A program made the translations under genes and the position numbers. The notes under the pieces were generated by a model. That model was given only the letters and a program-made list of their open reading frames with translations. It was not told the origin of the DNA and made no database searches. A stretch of DNA of 63,232 bases. Origin: Boothiomyces macroporosus. Lineage: Eukaryota > Chytridiomycota > Chytridiomycetes > Rhizophydiales > Terramycetaceae. The stretch covers positions 1 to 63,232 of the forward strand of contig JADGKB010000084.1 of NCBI GenBank assembly GCA_027604185.1, written 5' to 3'. The stretch's first letter is position 1; every line of letters begins with the position of its first letter. Positions 23,506-36,575 of this stretch are shown here, one piece after another.

Positions 23506-24664
23506 ATGACCAGACAGGATTCTGCATACGTAACGCCAGCAGCTATATTCTTGGGATTAGCATTTCATGATATAGTCTCGTCATTATATTTACTTTTATC
23601 CAAAGTTACGACAGCATACAAGACACCAATTTGGAGAGTAGCTTCAGTGACATGGATATTTATGGCAATCTTCTTTGTATGCCAATTTATTATTCTTGAT
23701 TACATTACAAGTCCGTATGTCGTTTCAAACGACTTTTTTGGAAACTTGATGATGCTCAATTACATTTTCAACTATTTCACAACTGTGGGTGTAGGTATCA
23801 TGTTGATGACAAGAATCAGAGTGTTCTATGGGGTAAGCCATTCATTAAACGTAGCGTCAATCCGCTGTTTATATTATCATGCTTCTCTTGGCAGTAGCTA
23901 CCTTTACGCTTAAGGGAATGGGTGACACCTACGGCACAATTGTCGGAAATGACATGCGCAAAAATCTGTATCTTCAATATGAGAGCCATCCGCTTTATCA
24001 CTATGTTCCATTCTATCTGGCAATGGGGCAAGCTGTTGAAGCCATTTTCGCTACTTTGGGTGCAGTTGCCTTCTTGTATGCTATTGGAAGCGGAATTGGA
24101 CAGTCAAAAGCCAAAATCATCACTGAAATTGTGATTAAAGAAGATGGAATCAGACTCTTCATAATCTTTTGCTTGGATGCAACCATTGCCCTCTTTGGTA
24201 TTATGGCCTGGTTAAATAACGGAAACTTCACTTACATCACTCACGTTGGTTTGTATTTGCCTAGTTTCACGTATGCACTTCAGTTCTATACCTTCTTGCA
24301 GAACAGTTATGTCACTGCAAAGAGCATTATCGAGAAGCAACAAAACAGCAGTTCGCAAGGAAATTCTCGAGCATACAGCGAATCTCGCCAAACTTCTTTG
24401 AAACCATATGGTAAATCTCAAAAATCTGGCAATTCCAGCACCCCTACCCTTTTACCGACTGCCGTCCAATATCAGCAACCTACTCAATTCCAGTACACAC
24501 CTTATGATGGGCAACCTAATATGTTCCAAAAGAACGATATCAAGAACCCATATACTCCTCCAAGCTTATCCAGGTACAGCGATGCCCCAGCATTTTCGAG
24601 ACCAAACTCTCCTCCTCCTACATATGGGTATAAACCAGACGACAATGTAGCGAGTTACTTTTAA
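23506..24664 (+). CDS. Seven-helix membrane protein, array member 4
   Basis: Exons 23506-23832 and 23855-24664 encode 378 residues; the intron is 22 nt. Family blocks: SAYVTPAAIFLGLAFHD, TPIWRVASVTWIFMA, LDYITSPYV, NDFFGNLMMLN, MLMTRIRVFYG, HPLYHYVPFYLAMGQ, IKEDGIRLF and GLYLPSFTYALQFYTFL. There is no intron at the Y-LPSF position, unlike members 1, 2, 3 and 6. The tail of about 110 residues is rich in Ser, Gln, Pro and Tyr and ends NVASYF. It forms a subgroup with member 5. Confidence 0.85.
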
Positions 24665-24862
24665 TTTGTACTTGATTAGAATTGATAATAAACATAATAC
24701 TACAAATTTGTTTCCTTTCATGAGGCACAAGACCCACAGGCGGACGGTTGATGAAAATCGATTTGTGCCTCGCAATCCAATTTCATACTCTTGTGCTACA
24801 TAGGTTTAAATCGGCACGGAAGACATGTGTTATAAATTAAGAGGGTAGCAGCATACCAATTA

Positions 24863-25956
24863 ATGAGGCAGGACAATGCATATTGCGCCCCTGCAGCGTT
24901 TTTCCTTGGTTTGGCACTATGGGATATTCTGCAATCACTTGCCCTGCTCCTGTCTAAACTAAAGACTGCCTCCAAAACTCCTATTTGGAGAGTGGCCTCT
25001 GTAACATGGATATTCATGGCGACTTTCTTTGTACTTCAATACATGGTGCTTGACTATATAACTAGCCCCTATGAAGTCTCCAATGATTTCTTTGGGAACT
25101 TGTTTATTTTCAACTTTATATTCATATTTCTTACGACTTTTGGGGTGGGTGTCATGCTAATGACTCGAATTAGAGTCTTTTACGGGGTAACCATGTCCTA
25201 ACTTAGCGTCCTTCCCCAGTTTACATTATCATGATGGTTTTATTTATTGGCACAGTTGGTTTGAAGGGCAGCGCAGATGCGTTTGGTGTCATTGTTGGCT
25301 TGGATGTCAGAAGAAACAAATACTTGGTCTATGAAGACCACCCATTGTATCCTTATGTCCCATTCTATTTTGCTATCGGACAGGTAACTGAAGCAATATT
25401 TTCAACTGTTGGTTCAATTGCGTTCTTGTATGCCATCTCAAATGAAGGTGGCAAGTCAAAGACCAAAGTGCTCCAAGGCATTATCATAAAAGACTATGTC
25501 ATCCGCTTGGTGCTGATATTTGGATTGAACATTACTATCACCGTATTTGGTATCATTGCTTGGCTAAACCACGGGCATTACACTTACATCACCCACATGG
25601 CAAATTACCTGCCAACTACGACTTATGCTCTCCAGTTCTATACTTTTCTGAAAAACAGTTATATTACTGCAAGGACAATTATTGAAAAGAAACAGAATAG
25701 CAGCTCAAGAGAAGCGTCTGGAATTGACCGTTTCTCTTCCCAAAAACCATTCAAATCTGACGTTTCCATTATATCACAAGGTGAGGGCCAAAGTCCTTTG
25801 AAATACAATCCTCCCAATCAATTCCCGTATAACGTCACTAGTGCAAGTGTGCCATCAAAAATCCAGGGTCGTGAAAGCATAACCAATCCATACACACCGC
25901 CCAACTTGAGAGGAAGTACTAAGCCAATAGTGGAGGATGACATTAGATTTTTTTAA
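24863..25956 (+). CDS. Seven-helix membrane protein, array member 5
   Basis: Exons 24863-25186 and 25207-25956 encode 357 residues; the intron is 20 nt at the same place as in member 4. Shared blocks include TPIWRVASVTWIFMATFF, LDYITSPYE, NDFFGNLFIFN, MLMTRIRVFYG, HPLYPYVPFYFAIGQ and TYALQFYTFLKNSYITA. The helix-7 entry reads ANYLPTTTYAL. Tail motif NPYTPPNLR matches NPYTPPSLS of member 4. It ends DDIRFF. Confidence 0.85.
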
Positions 25957-26099
25957 TATAAATCCATTGTTTCTATTCGGCAGGCTTGAGTTTGTGCAAT
26001 TGTTTGTTTTAGGGGCTCTGACAAATTACCTGGCGTAAACTGTGGTGTTTCAAATGATGACATTAGGCTCTCACTTTTAATTTTCTTTCCAAATTACAA

Positions 26100-27383
26100 A
26101 TGCCTGGCAGACAAGATAATGCCTATGTCACTCCAGCGGCAGTCATACTTGGAATGGCAGTTCATGAACTAGTTGGAGCATTGTACCTACTTGTATCTAA
26201 ATATCGAACAGCAAGTGCAACACCTATATGGTTAGTTGCGGCGATTACATTTGTATTTCTGTTATGTTTTATTGCAGCACAAATCACTGTTTTGGATTTT
26301 ATCACCACACCTTACCCAGCACCGACGTGGTACTTTGGAGTATTAATTTTACTCAACTATTTGTTTAACTTATGCTGCACGTTTGGGGTTGGGATTATGC
26401 TGCTTATGCGATTGCGAGCCTTCTATAGAGGGAATTCAGTGTTCCAAGTAGCAGTTTTCATTTCTCTGTTTGTATTCTCGTTCAAAACTTTGGGTGACGC
26501 TTATGGAATTGTGAATGCCAAAGATATATTCAACTTGGAGTTCCTCAACTACTATGACGATCCAGTCTATAAGGTGATTTTAATTTGACGTTAGAGTATA
26601 CCTGGCTTTATGGCAATTGGACACACAGCTGAAGCCATCTTTGAAGGATTCGGTTCATTTTCCTTCTTTTTTGCTTTGGGCGAACCTGGTAAATCTCGAA
26701 AGCATACTTTCTATGACCTGATGGTCAACAGAGACGGAATCCGCTTGGCTCTGATTATCGCATCCAATCTGGTGATAGCAATCTTTGCTATTTATAACGC
26801 GATTAATGATTTCACCTATGTGACCCACACCTTTATCTGTAAATTTAAACTAATGACAGATCTTCCAAGTTTCACTTATGCAATCCAATTGTATACTTTC
26901 TTAAAGACCAGCTATGTAACTGCTGTTGATATCATTGAATCGCAACTAAATGAAAGCAAGAATTCCAGAAAGGATTCCAACAGGGCTTCCATTCCCAGAA
27001 AATCTATTCTGAGAAAACCAATTTCTCAGATGGGTCTACAAAACACATCACAAGAAGAACTAATTCAACCAACACCACCTCGCACTTACAATGCACAGCC
27101 AGTTACATCCTATATATCGCAGCAAGATGATTATGTCGATTACGAAAATAATGAGCGGCAAAAGGAATTTGTTTCGCTGCAGCGAGATAGTTTATACAGA
27201 GCACAGCAGTCGGCAAGGGAGAGTGTATTCGTGGTTCGAGACTCTCAAGATTTCTCCTCGATGGCTAGAGATTCCCCAGCGTTCAAAAGAGCTCAAGAAA
27301 CGACAACCAAAGAGAACGTAGTATCCCCAACAACCCTGCTCTCAGATTTCATTGACACAGTACCATCGCCAGCGTACTTTTAA
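26100..27383 (+). CDS. Seven-helix membrane protein, array member 6
   Basis: Exons 26100-26573, 26595-26838 and 26860-27383 encode 413 residues; both introns are 21 nt. The second intron has no in-frame stop. Family blocks: NAYVTPAAVILGMAVHE, TPIWLVAAITFVF, LDFITTPYP, MLLMRLRAFYRG, then DPVYKSIPGFMAIGHTAEAIF across intron 1, and FIYLPSFTYAIQLYTFLK across intron 2. It lacks the intron after helix 3 found in members 2-5 and has an intron found in no other member. The tail is long and rich in RDS motifs, possible phosphorylation sites (inference). Confidence 0.85.
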
Positions 27384-27423
27384 TTGTAATATAACGTAAC
27401 TTTTCCAAATTCTGAATCTCCAA

Positions 27424-27926
27424 ATGCAAATTTTCCATTTCGTGCTATTCCTACTTGTAGCGGGAAATTCAGAAAAGATAATCTTGAAAGCATCAGATTT
27501 TACTACGGGAAGCTATATTCCAGATACCGGATTTAATACTTCATTTCCCTACACCAAAATATATGCAGAACGCGGCAACAATAATTTAGATATCTATATA
27601 CAAATCAACAACTTGACTCTAGCGGATGAATTTGAAGTGAGGGTAAACTGGCTCGCATCAGTAAGTCCAATTTGACGTAGTATCCGTTTGATTTTGATTT
27701 CAGCGTTTGTGAGGAATGTAAAGAACCAACTGTGTTAGTAAAAGGTAGACAAACTGGAGTGGGAATGGAATACCCCTCAGTTAAATTCTCTATAGTTCTG
27801 GAGCAGTTGATTTTTGGAGCGATTCCTGCATCCACATTACCAGTAATAGGGACAATAATCGTTCTGCTGATTGCAGGAATATTCACGATTCCCCTATTCA
27901 CAGAATTCATTCGATCCATAAACTAA
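27424..27926 (+). CDS. Small type I membrane protein, unknown
   Basis: Exons 27424-27660 and 27681-27926 (20-nt intron) encode 160 residues. An N-terminal signal peptide is followed by about 100 extracellular or lumenal residues, including possible N-glycosylation sites (NTS, NLT) and a CEEC motif. A C-terminal helix (LPVIGTIIVLLIAGIFTIPL) and a short cytosolic end FTEFIRSIN close the protein. No family is recognised. Its stop lies 10 bp from the stop of the convergent Atg15 gene. Confidence 0.75.
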
Positions 27927-27936
27927 GTACAATATA

Positions 27937-29166
27937 TTATTCTTCAAATTTCCATCCAGAGCATTCAGTGCCAAGACAGCCAGGCTTTAACACGCACTCT
28001 GGTACTTTATCTGAATTTTGCAGAAAGTTTTTGATTACATACTCGATAGAGTGGTACTGGATGCTGCTTTGAACCCTTACATCAGTTTTACCAGAAGATT
28101 TATACGTACCTATGTTAGCAATTATTACATTCTTTGCCGATATGACATTTCGATTCGAGAGCATAGTTCATCCAATAACAGGATGAAGTAGGTCCATTGC
28201 ATTCGCCCAAGAAGATTGGATCTCCGTCATTTCCAAAGTGGTAGATTGGAAGAGCATTCAAGAATTTGTCAAGGTCTACTGCATCACCAGATGGTAAAAG
28301 CCCTAATCTGGAGGCATACAAGAGATCACCTGGGCTTTCAAAGGCAAATGAAGGAATCCCATTGGTTAAAGCAACCAAAGATGCCAGAGCACCACCTATC
28401 ATTAGCGTGCAAGAACCTAAACTGTGTCCTGCCATCCAAATATTGGTGTGCTTAGGAAACCATTCCTTTGCTGCCAAATAGATTGTCTAATTAATACAGA
28501 ATTACTTGGGCTAGGTTGTAGTAGGAATCATCAAAGTTTGATTCTCGCAATAAGCAAGACATTGAACATACGTTTCCGGATTGAGGGCAATCACAAATTT
28601 GTTTCCATGACCAGCCTACCTTGGCACAGCAGCATGAAAACATCATGTTATCCTGGGTTAATCAAAACTACATTTAATTGATCTAATTTTGCAGTTGGGC
28701 CACTACCAACGGGAGTAGCCAAAGAAGTGCCTTTCAGCACAATTATAAGAGTGTCTTGATCATCATTTTCAAATAAATATCCGCGAATTCCACCATTCTC
28801 CCAACCAAACTTGGTGCTGACATTCCAACCAGGTATAGGCACCCATGATTTATCATTGGGTTCATAGTAGGAATTAAAAGTCATTCGGGCAAAATCCAAA
28901 ACTGTTTGTGGATCAGTATGATCTGGTACCGAATAATCGAATTCCATTGGTTCAATAGAAAATAGATCGTGGTATCGTCGCTTTTGTAATGTTAAAACTT
29001 GGTCGTATGGTAACTGACTGGACTTGATTCCATAGTATTTATCGTGGTGATCGATTTGTGATTCAAACATTGCTACCTGGTTACTGCGATGCTGCGCATT
29101 TATCTTCTTTACTAGTTTGAATGAACAAAAGACTAAATTGGTCAAGAGGAGGAATAAGAGGTTCAT
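27937..29166 (-). CDS. ATG15: Autophagic body lipase Atg15
   Basis: Exons 28672-29166, 28506-28652, 28129-28486 and 27937-28109 encode 390 residues; all three introns are 19 nt. A signal-anchor helix at the N-terminus matches Atg15 delivery through the multivesicular body. Diagnostic blocks: GIRGYLFEND, LKGTSL, DNMMFSCCCAKVGWSWKQICDC, the nucleophile serine in AGHSLGS, and YHFGNDGDPIFLGECNG with ALESKCHIGKEC. It degrades intravacuolar membranes of autophagic bodies. AGHSLGS replaces the more usual final glycine pair; the catalytic Ser is intact. Confidence 0.95.
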
Positions 29167-29240
29167 GGTAGTTTAATGGCGGTGAGGGAAAAATACCCAG
29201 ACCCTTGAAACACAAAATGTTAAATCACACTATTATATTA

Positions 29241-29876
<636 letters not shown>

Positions 29877-29918
29877 TTGGTTTTTATTTGATTGACAAAA
29901 ACTTTTTCAAATCTCTAT

Positions 29919-30768
29919 TCAAGCAACCGTCAACGGGTCTCGATCTTGTTTGGAGACTACAACGGTGTAGTCCACTAGGGCAGATAGCTTTGGCTTTAAG
30001 CTGTTTTCCAAATAGCCACGCTCACTGTTGCTATGCTCGCATAGTATCACACTGAATTAAAAAAGGATTACCTGGTGCCATTCGCCACTGCATCCAACAA
30101 CTCATGATGAGACATTTCCCCAGTTAGCCATACATCCGATTTTGTTCCCCCAATAACTGATATTCCAGATCCTGCACAAATTGCAACGGACTGCACTGTA
30201 TCTTTGGCTCTAGCGACGCGAACATATTTCAAATTCATGTGAGTCTTAACTTTTGAGATTAACTCATCCAAAGTAATTGGGTTTGCAAGGGTAACTAATC
30301 TTCCTTCGCCGCTGTTATCTTGCCCTTCTGGCGGATTCTTTTCTGGGGTGATTGCTACTGATGTCTGTTGGCCAAGTCCGTTGGCTATCCAATCATTAAT
30401 TCCGCCTATATCAATACCAATTACCTACTGCAGAGTCCAGTGCGGTGTGTGGCGAATAGATTGACACTCCTGAGGCAGCGCATTTCAAGGCAATTCGTTG
30501 CTTCCAGTCATTCAGACAGAGCTTCTTGAACGATTTAAATAATGGAGGATGATAACTATTTTAGTGTAGAGTACCTGACTATTACCCCAACAGCAGGATC
30601 TGAAAGTGCCTCTTCCAACACACTTTCAGTCAAGTCAATTGTCAAGAATACCTTGCTCGCATTTTGGCGGGGATACGGTGCTTCTAGCAGGATTCCAGTG
30701 TTATCCCAAGGTGCGGATAAGGATAATGGAGCTATATTGTGCATTGCGTTTGCAACCCGTTTCAACAT
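29919..30768 (-). CDS. NIF3: NIF3-family protein
   Basis: Exons 30575-30768, 30425-30555, 30072-30405 and 29919-30051 encode 263 residues; introns are 19, 19 and 20 nt. Blocks match NIF3/NIF3L1 closely: SAPWDNTGILLE, TIDLTESVLEEA, VIVSYHPPLFKSFKK, GVSIYSPHTALDSA, GGINDWIA, LTGEMSHHELLDA and EHSNSERGYL. The two His/Glu clusters of the dimetal site (SYHPP and GEMSHHE...HSNSERG) are present. Molecular function in eukaryotes is unclear. Its start codon is 9 bp from that of the divergent methyltransferase. Confidence 0.95.
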
Positions 30769-30777
30769 TTTTTTGAA

Positions 30778-31431
30778 ATGACAACAAATCAAGTAATTCT
30801 TTGGAAATACAAGAATACAGCTGTTGATGAAAAATACCAACCGACGAGGACATTTCACTTTGATAACACTAGCATTACTATACAGCAGCAAAAGACAGAT
30901 ATCACAATTGAAAAGAATACTGGTAATGTAGTTTGGGACGGTGCATTTATCTTGTCAGATTATATCCTCCGCAACTTTGATCTTACAGGAAAGAGAGTGA
31001 TTGAACTAGGCGCCGGTACTGGGCTAGTTGGATTAGCTGCTTCCAGTAATGGCGGGATTACCACTGTAACAGATATCACAAACCAAGTGGAGTTGCTCAA
31101 AACCAACATTAATCTAAATCCGCATATAAAGAATATAAATGCGGAGGAATTACTTTGGGGAACCAATGATACTATCGGCAAATACGATTATATTTTTGGG
31201 AGCGAAATATTGTATCTGCACGATCAGCACTTGAATCTAATCCAAACTTGCAAATCGCTATCAACCAAAAACACAGTGATATTGATGATCTACAAGCATA
31301 GAGGATTGGGAGAGGAGCATTTCTTTGAAATTGCTGAAAATGAATTCCAAGTTGATATAATTCCAAAGGATGAATATCACAAGGAATTCCAAAATTCAGA
31401 GTATACAATATTCCAAATGTACTTGAAATAA
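30778..31431 (+). CDS. METTL21-type protein lysine methyltransferase
   Basis: Single exon, 217 residues. Seven-beta-strand SAM-dependent fold of the methyltransferase-16 family: NVVWDGAFILSDYI, motif I VIELGAGTGLVGLAA, TVTDITNQVELLKTNI and the post-motif GSEILYL. Members methylate lysines of chaperones or translation factors; the target cannot be assigned here. AATAAA overlaps the stop codon. The stop converges with DLEC1, 24 bp away. Confidence 0.88.
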   Translation: MTTNQVILWKYKNTAVDEKYQPTRTFHFDNTSITIQQQKTDITIEKNTGNVVWDGAFILSDYILRNFDLTGKRVIELGAGTGLVGLAASSNGGITTVTDITNQVELLKTNINLNPHIKNINAEELLWGTNDTIGKYDYIFGSEILYLHDQHLNLIQTCKSLSTKNTVILMIYKHRGLGEEHFFEIAENEFQVDIIPKDEYHKEFQNSEYTIFQMYLK

Positions 31432-31455
31432 ATATATATTACAAATCTTTTTACA

Positions 31456-34400
31456 TTACTCGTTTACTCCTTCCACCATTATTGGAATTAATTGGCCCAT
31501 TCCATTGGTAAAATGTATTTGTAAATTACCAGACGCAAGGATATCAGCAGATGGTGGGTAGTCTGAGCTTTGCGGTTTTGATTGTGGTACTTCTGGCTCT
31601 TCCCTGAAGGACACCTTTGTCTTTGTATCGTCAAAAGCGCTGTTCTTTCGAGATTTTCTTTCTGTTGTTGATAATCGAGAATTTTCCAAATCGAACGTAG
31701 GAGTTAAAAGCCTTTCTCTTGTTGGTGCTCTCGAAATCGAGTCATCAGGAGTAAAGAGTGATGGCCTTGCTGATATTGAGCTTCTTCGACCACTAGCAAA
31801 ACTATACGGCGACTGACTCTTTTGAATGTTTTCGTCAGAATCATACTTGAGATCTTTTCTAAAATTCATGTGCATATCTTCAACATTTCCTATAAATTTC
31901 ACACTGACCATCATTTGTTCTTTTGGTTTCAACTCGTAAATGGTAGCTGCTCCTGTGGATGAAATTATTCTTGACGAAGCAGGTTGGGCTACAAATAGGG
32001 TTTTTGGAATAGCCTCTAGACTAAAATCACAAACTGCATCTGAATCATTTACCAGGAAAGCAATAGTTTTATGTTCTACTTTACTATCACTTCCAATTAT
32101 TCTATTGATTATTTTGATTCTAATTCTTGATCCTATATCCAGACTTAGTTTAGGCTCTATGCATTTAGCTTTGATCCTCAATTTCGCGACTGAAACGAGA
32201 TCATTGATTGAAATCTGATAGTCTCCAAATTTTTCTGTAATTACTGGCTCCTGCTTTGGGGTTTCTCCTGGTTTGGATATCTTTGTTGGTGCATACTTTA
32301 CTTGGCCCCCTTCTTCTTGGTACGCTACATCTGCCATAATTAATGCATCAAATGAACCAAGCTTGCAATTTCTAAAGTTGCATTGCATGGTTGCGGATTT
32401 GAATGGGGCTATCACCATATTTGCTGGACTAACATCGATTACACCGATTTCGCCTTTTTTTACCCTATTCGAATTGGTAATTATAGTAGACAATTCATTG
32501 TCTTCTAATTCTACATGCTTGTCGTCAGATCGAATATTGTCACTGTATTTGACGTAAACTTTCCACTGTAAAACTATCTCTCTTGGAGAATGATTTTCAA
32601 CAGAAATCTTTTTTCTAGGCATTTCAGCGCTTGCCTTTGGGTCAATGGTGTGCTCAGTTACACTACTGCTTCTTCGTGTACTTTGGGTCAAAAGCCTTAC
32701 ACCATCGCTAGTACCCCAAACCGAATTTATAACTCGAGTTCCAAAGTTTACCAAGTCAATTGTTGAGTTCTTGTTTCGATTTTTCGCAACTAGTTGTGGG
32801 CCAGTGAATTTTATCGGGATCCCAATTACACCCAGAATAATTGGAAGTCTTCTAACAGTTTTGCCTACTTGGCATCGGAGGAAATCATTGTAGATTCCAA
32901 CCAAGTTATTGTATGATGTAATTTTAATTTCAACTTCACTCCATGGCTTAAGCATTCCCTTGTTCGGAACAGCATGGAACGCAGCTCCTCTGCCATCAGA
33001 TAACAGCCTCTTCATTTTCTCAAGAATCGATCTGAACTGATTCAAGTTATCGACATATTTCTGACCTGCTTTGGAGCTGAAGCCAAATTTAGGTCGTGTT
33101 GTTTCTGTCAATATTCTAGGCGTATTTGACCGCGCCACTTGATTTGGATCTAGGTTAACTTGACTTACTAATTTTTCCTTTATGAACGGTTGGTTCTAGA
33201 CCAAAAACTTCATCTCCATCTTCGGTTCCACCTGTGGTAGTATAATTTTCAATATTAATTTCAAAAGGTGCTGCTTTAGCGGAATGGTTGGTGATAATCA
33301 AAGTTCTGGTTCTCACCATAAAAATTGGGCAAGCCATACCGAAATCGAGCCTTAAACTAGCATCTGTTTGTGTATCAGGATATTTTGCATGATTGGTGAC
33401 AGCCAAGTTATTCCAGGCTTCTTCATTTTCTAATACACGATATTTAAATGTGTAATCCACAACATTAACTGAAGCATTGAATCGAAGTACTCCTTGATCT
33501 TCAACCATTCCAATTGCATGTCCTTTCAACGTTAGATTGAATTTTCCTAGTTTGAAGAAATGAAATTTAACTTTGATGTTCGTTTCTTTGTTTGGTTCTA
33601 CAGTTCCTTTGTCAGGATAAAATTGAACATTATAATCCAATTTTTCAATATTTTCCCATCGATAATGAGTAGGAAGGTTTCGCAGATTTTTGACTGTCAT
33701 AGTCCAGGTAAAAGATACATCAATAAAGCAAGACAGCTCAAGATAGTCATTCAAAACGGCTAATCGAGGTGTCTCTGTTTTAGCCACTAAATCAATCCCA
33801 GCAACAAGCTCCGCATTAAGCAAGTCGATAGAATCACTTAATTTTGTGGCTTGCTGCATCAGAGACATAACGTGGAGTTGAACTGTAGCTTCGAGTTGTT
33901 CATACCATAGCGGAATGTATGTGAACGTTACCATTACTGTTTCTTCTGGCTGGATTATTCCTGACGATGGTTTAGCAATAATAAAACTGCTGCCGCAGGA
34001 CTCTGGCTTTTTGAAGCTGATTGTTGATTTCCACGCCAAAGATACGTCCATCGTATTCACTAATGGTACCGTGACTGTCTTTTTGTTTCCCAACCAAAGC
34101 AGACCAAAATCTATATAATCTGCACCGAAACCTAGAAAGCCGGGCTTGAAACCAATTTGCCCAATCACAGGAATCACAATGGTTGGTCCGACTCCATTTG
34201 CAGTTGTACACACTAGCTCTCCAGATATATTGGCAGGAAGTAAACCAGTAAAGTTGATTTTGAACATAATGCACGAAGTCGGAGATATTTCGCCGGTTGG
34301 TTCAGAAATTTCAACTCGAAGCATTCGTTCATCAATTCCAGACACTCTCCAGTTATAGGTCAAATTGGAAACACTGGTATTGGTGAAATTTAGCTTTTGC

Positions 34401-36529
34401 TTGAACGTCTGTCCACACTGGAATCCTACGTTTAAATTCTTTAATACCTGGCGGTAAAAACACAAAGTGGGTATTGGAATAGGCAGAAAATCCAATTCCA
34501 TCCCCAGAAAACTTCAAATCAGCTACCGAGACATATTTTTGCGGTGAAGCAGATTTACCCTTCCTTTGCTCTTTTTTCGTTCCTTCTTCAAGAGGAATGA
34601 GCAATTTTGCAGAGCTTTCATACAATTTCAAGAGCTTTGGGGTAAACGCGATTTCGAATTCCAAAACCTCATTTGGATTGAAGTATCCTGTTGAAGGAGT
34701 TATTCGAAAGCATCCCTTTGGATCATCATCGACATTTTGCCTTTTCTTTGTTTTATCATTGTCCTCCTTTCTCTTCAGCTTCCATTTGAAAGTAATATGC
34801 AGATCCGTAGGATTTTCTATCTGCACTTTACAAACCTTAGAAACTTCGACATTTTGCACTCCAAAATTAATCTCAAAAGGTGACTGGCCTTCGTTATAAA
34901 TAACAGTCTCTGTATTTTCAATGCGCGCTTGCACAATATCCAATTGGGGTTGTTGAACTGTTGCAGAAAGATTGAATTCCAGGATATTGCAATTGTCACA
35001 AGCGATTCTAATCTTCTGAACGTCTTTCCGTTGAAGTACATTTGAATTTGAGTTTTGCATATCAATGGATGATAAATTTGGTGGTGTATATCGAATATTT
35101 AAAGTCACAGAGTCTCCAGTGTTGAGATAGAAATAAGAAGGAGAGACTTGATAGGGTCCAAAGGAGATCACTGACGGCTTTCCATGATTTCCAACTCCTA
35201 ACTCTTCAAATAGCTCGAATGGTGTAGTAATATTATTTGGCGACATGATTATAAACCTAGCCTCGCCACCAGAGTTGGTAATTTCGTAGGTAAATCTAAT
35301 GTCTTCTCCTTCTGCACAGAAACCACAATTCAATGTTCGAGGAAGATTCAATTTTGGGCTTTCCATCGATGCAATTATTGGCACTTCAAACTTCTTGCCA
35401 CCTGCACATGTTACCAGGAGTTCTTGATTTGCATTAGCGTAAGAATTGGGACAAAACGTTATCAAAAACCGCGCTGACATTCCAGGTGCAATTAGTCCGT
35501 CATCCTCCTGAGGCGTTTTAATGATTTTGAATTTGAATAATTCACTTGATTCGTCTGGAGGGTTAAATGACATTCGAAACCGTTGCGAATACCTGGTTAC
35601 ATTTTTAATGGTCAAAATCTTTGTGAATTCTTGGTAGGGAGTGTATTTGGTAAACAACACTTCTGGTGGATCGGCAATTAACACTGTTTCTGGTATTTTT
35701 CTATTGTGAAAATTCAAAGATCTAATGCGACATTGATTAATGCTGTCAAATATTTGTTTTACATCCGGATCCAATGGCAGCGTTTTTGAAAGCAGTCTAA
35801 CCTTTGTGGCTACTTCCAATTGGCTATCAACTTCAAGAACACCCGGTGTATCAATCTTTGATAATACTTTGCTATTTTTGGCTTTAAAGGTAGGCGGGTG
35901 AAAAGATAGAATTTCTTTAGAGCGGTGGAGTACTTCTGATAGCTCGGAATGCGATCTCTCGATTTGGCCCAGTCCCAAATCAACTAGCACAAGATTCTCT
36001 TCCTCCAATTCCTCCTCGGATTCTCGAATAGGCTTGTAGAATGCACTTTTTGAATCTTGCAAATCAGAGTTTGCTCTAGTAGAAGCCATTAGTTTCTCTC
36101 TCGCATGAGATAGAGTAGCCTTTTTAGCAGCATAGTTGGTATCTGGAGTGGTTTTAAGGTCCAATAAAGAGTATGAGATTTCTGGGTCTACAAATTTCTC
36201 TGATAATATATCTGAATGGATTGTTTTCGACTCTTCCCCAAATACTTGTAACGCATTTCCAAAAACACTCTCCATCGTTTCATTTATTGTATGTTCTGGT
36301 ACCAATATATACTTGTCGTGTTTATTTCCACCTCCAGGTAGTAGTTGTGATTTCAATAGTGCCTTGCTACTTCCGGATGCAGTAGTGGACGAGCGTGTCT
36401 ATGTTACGCGTTAGTTACCGACTCATGTCCTTGTAGATGCAGCCCTACAATTCTAGACCCTCTCCTGTCTTTTATATCGAGGATTTTATCTACAAGTAAA
36501 GCTGGTATTGTTTGTGACAGAGGTTCCAT
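31456..36529 (-). CDS. DLEC1/CFAP81-like axonemal protein with ASH/MSP-type repeats
   Basis: Exons 36419-36529, 34448-36398, 33169-34425 and 31456-33149 encode 1670 residues; introns are 20, 22 and 19 nt. Successive immunoglobulin-like ASH (ASPM-SPD2-Hydin) domains fill the protein. DLEC1-type blocks are VLIADPPEVLFTKYTPYQ, LIAPGMSARFLITFCP, LNLPRTLNCGFCAEGE, VSPSYFYLNTGDSV and IRIACDNCNILEF. The length compares with about 1750 residues in human DLEC1. DLEC1/CFAP81 belongs to the central-pair/axoneme-associated proteins, so the organism has or recently had a motile flagellum. It starts 46 bp after the WDR24 stop on the same strand. The start Met (MEPLSQT) is chosen because the frame further upstream overlaps WDR24. 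Confidence 0.85.
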
Positions 36530-36575
36530 GGTAGTTTGAGTAATTACGTAAGTTAAAATTTGGTGTAGCTTTATT

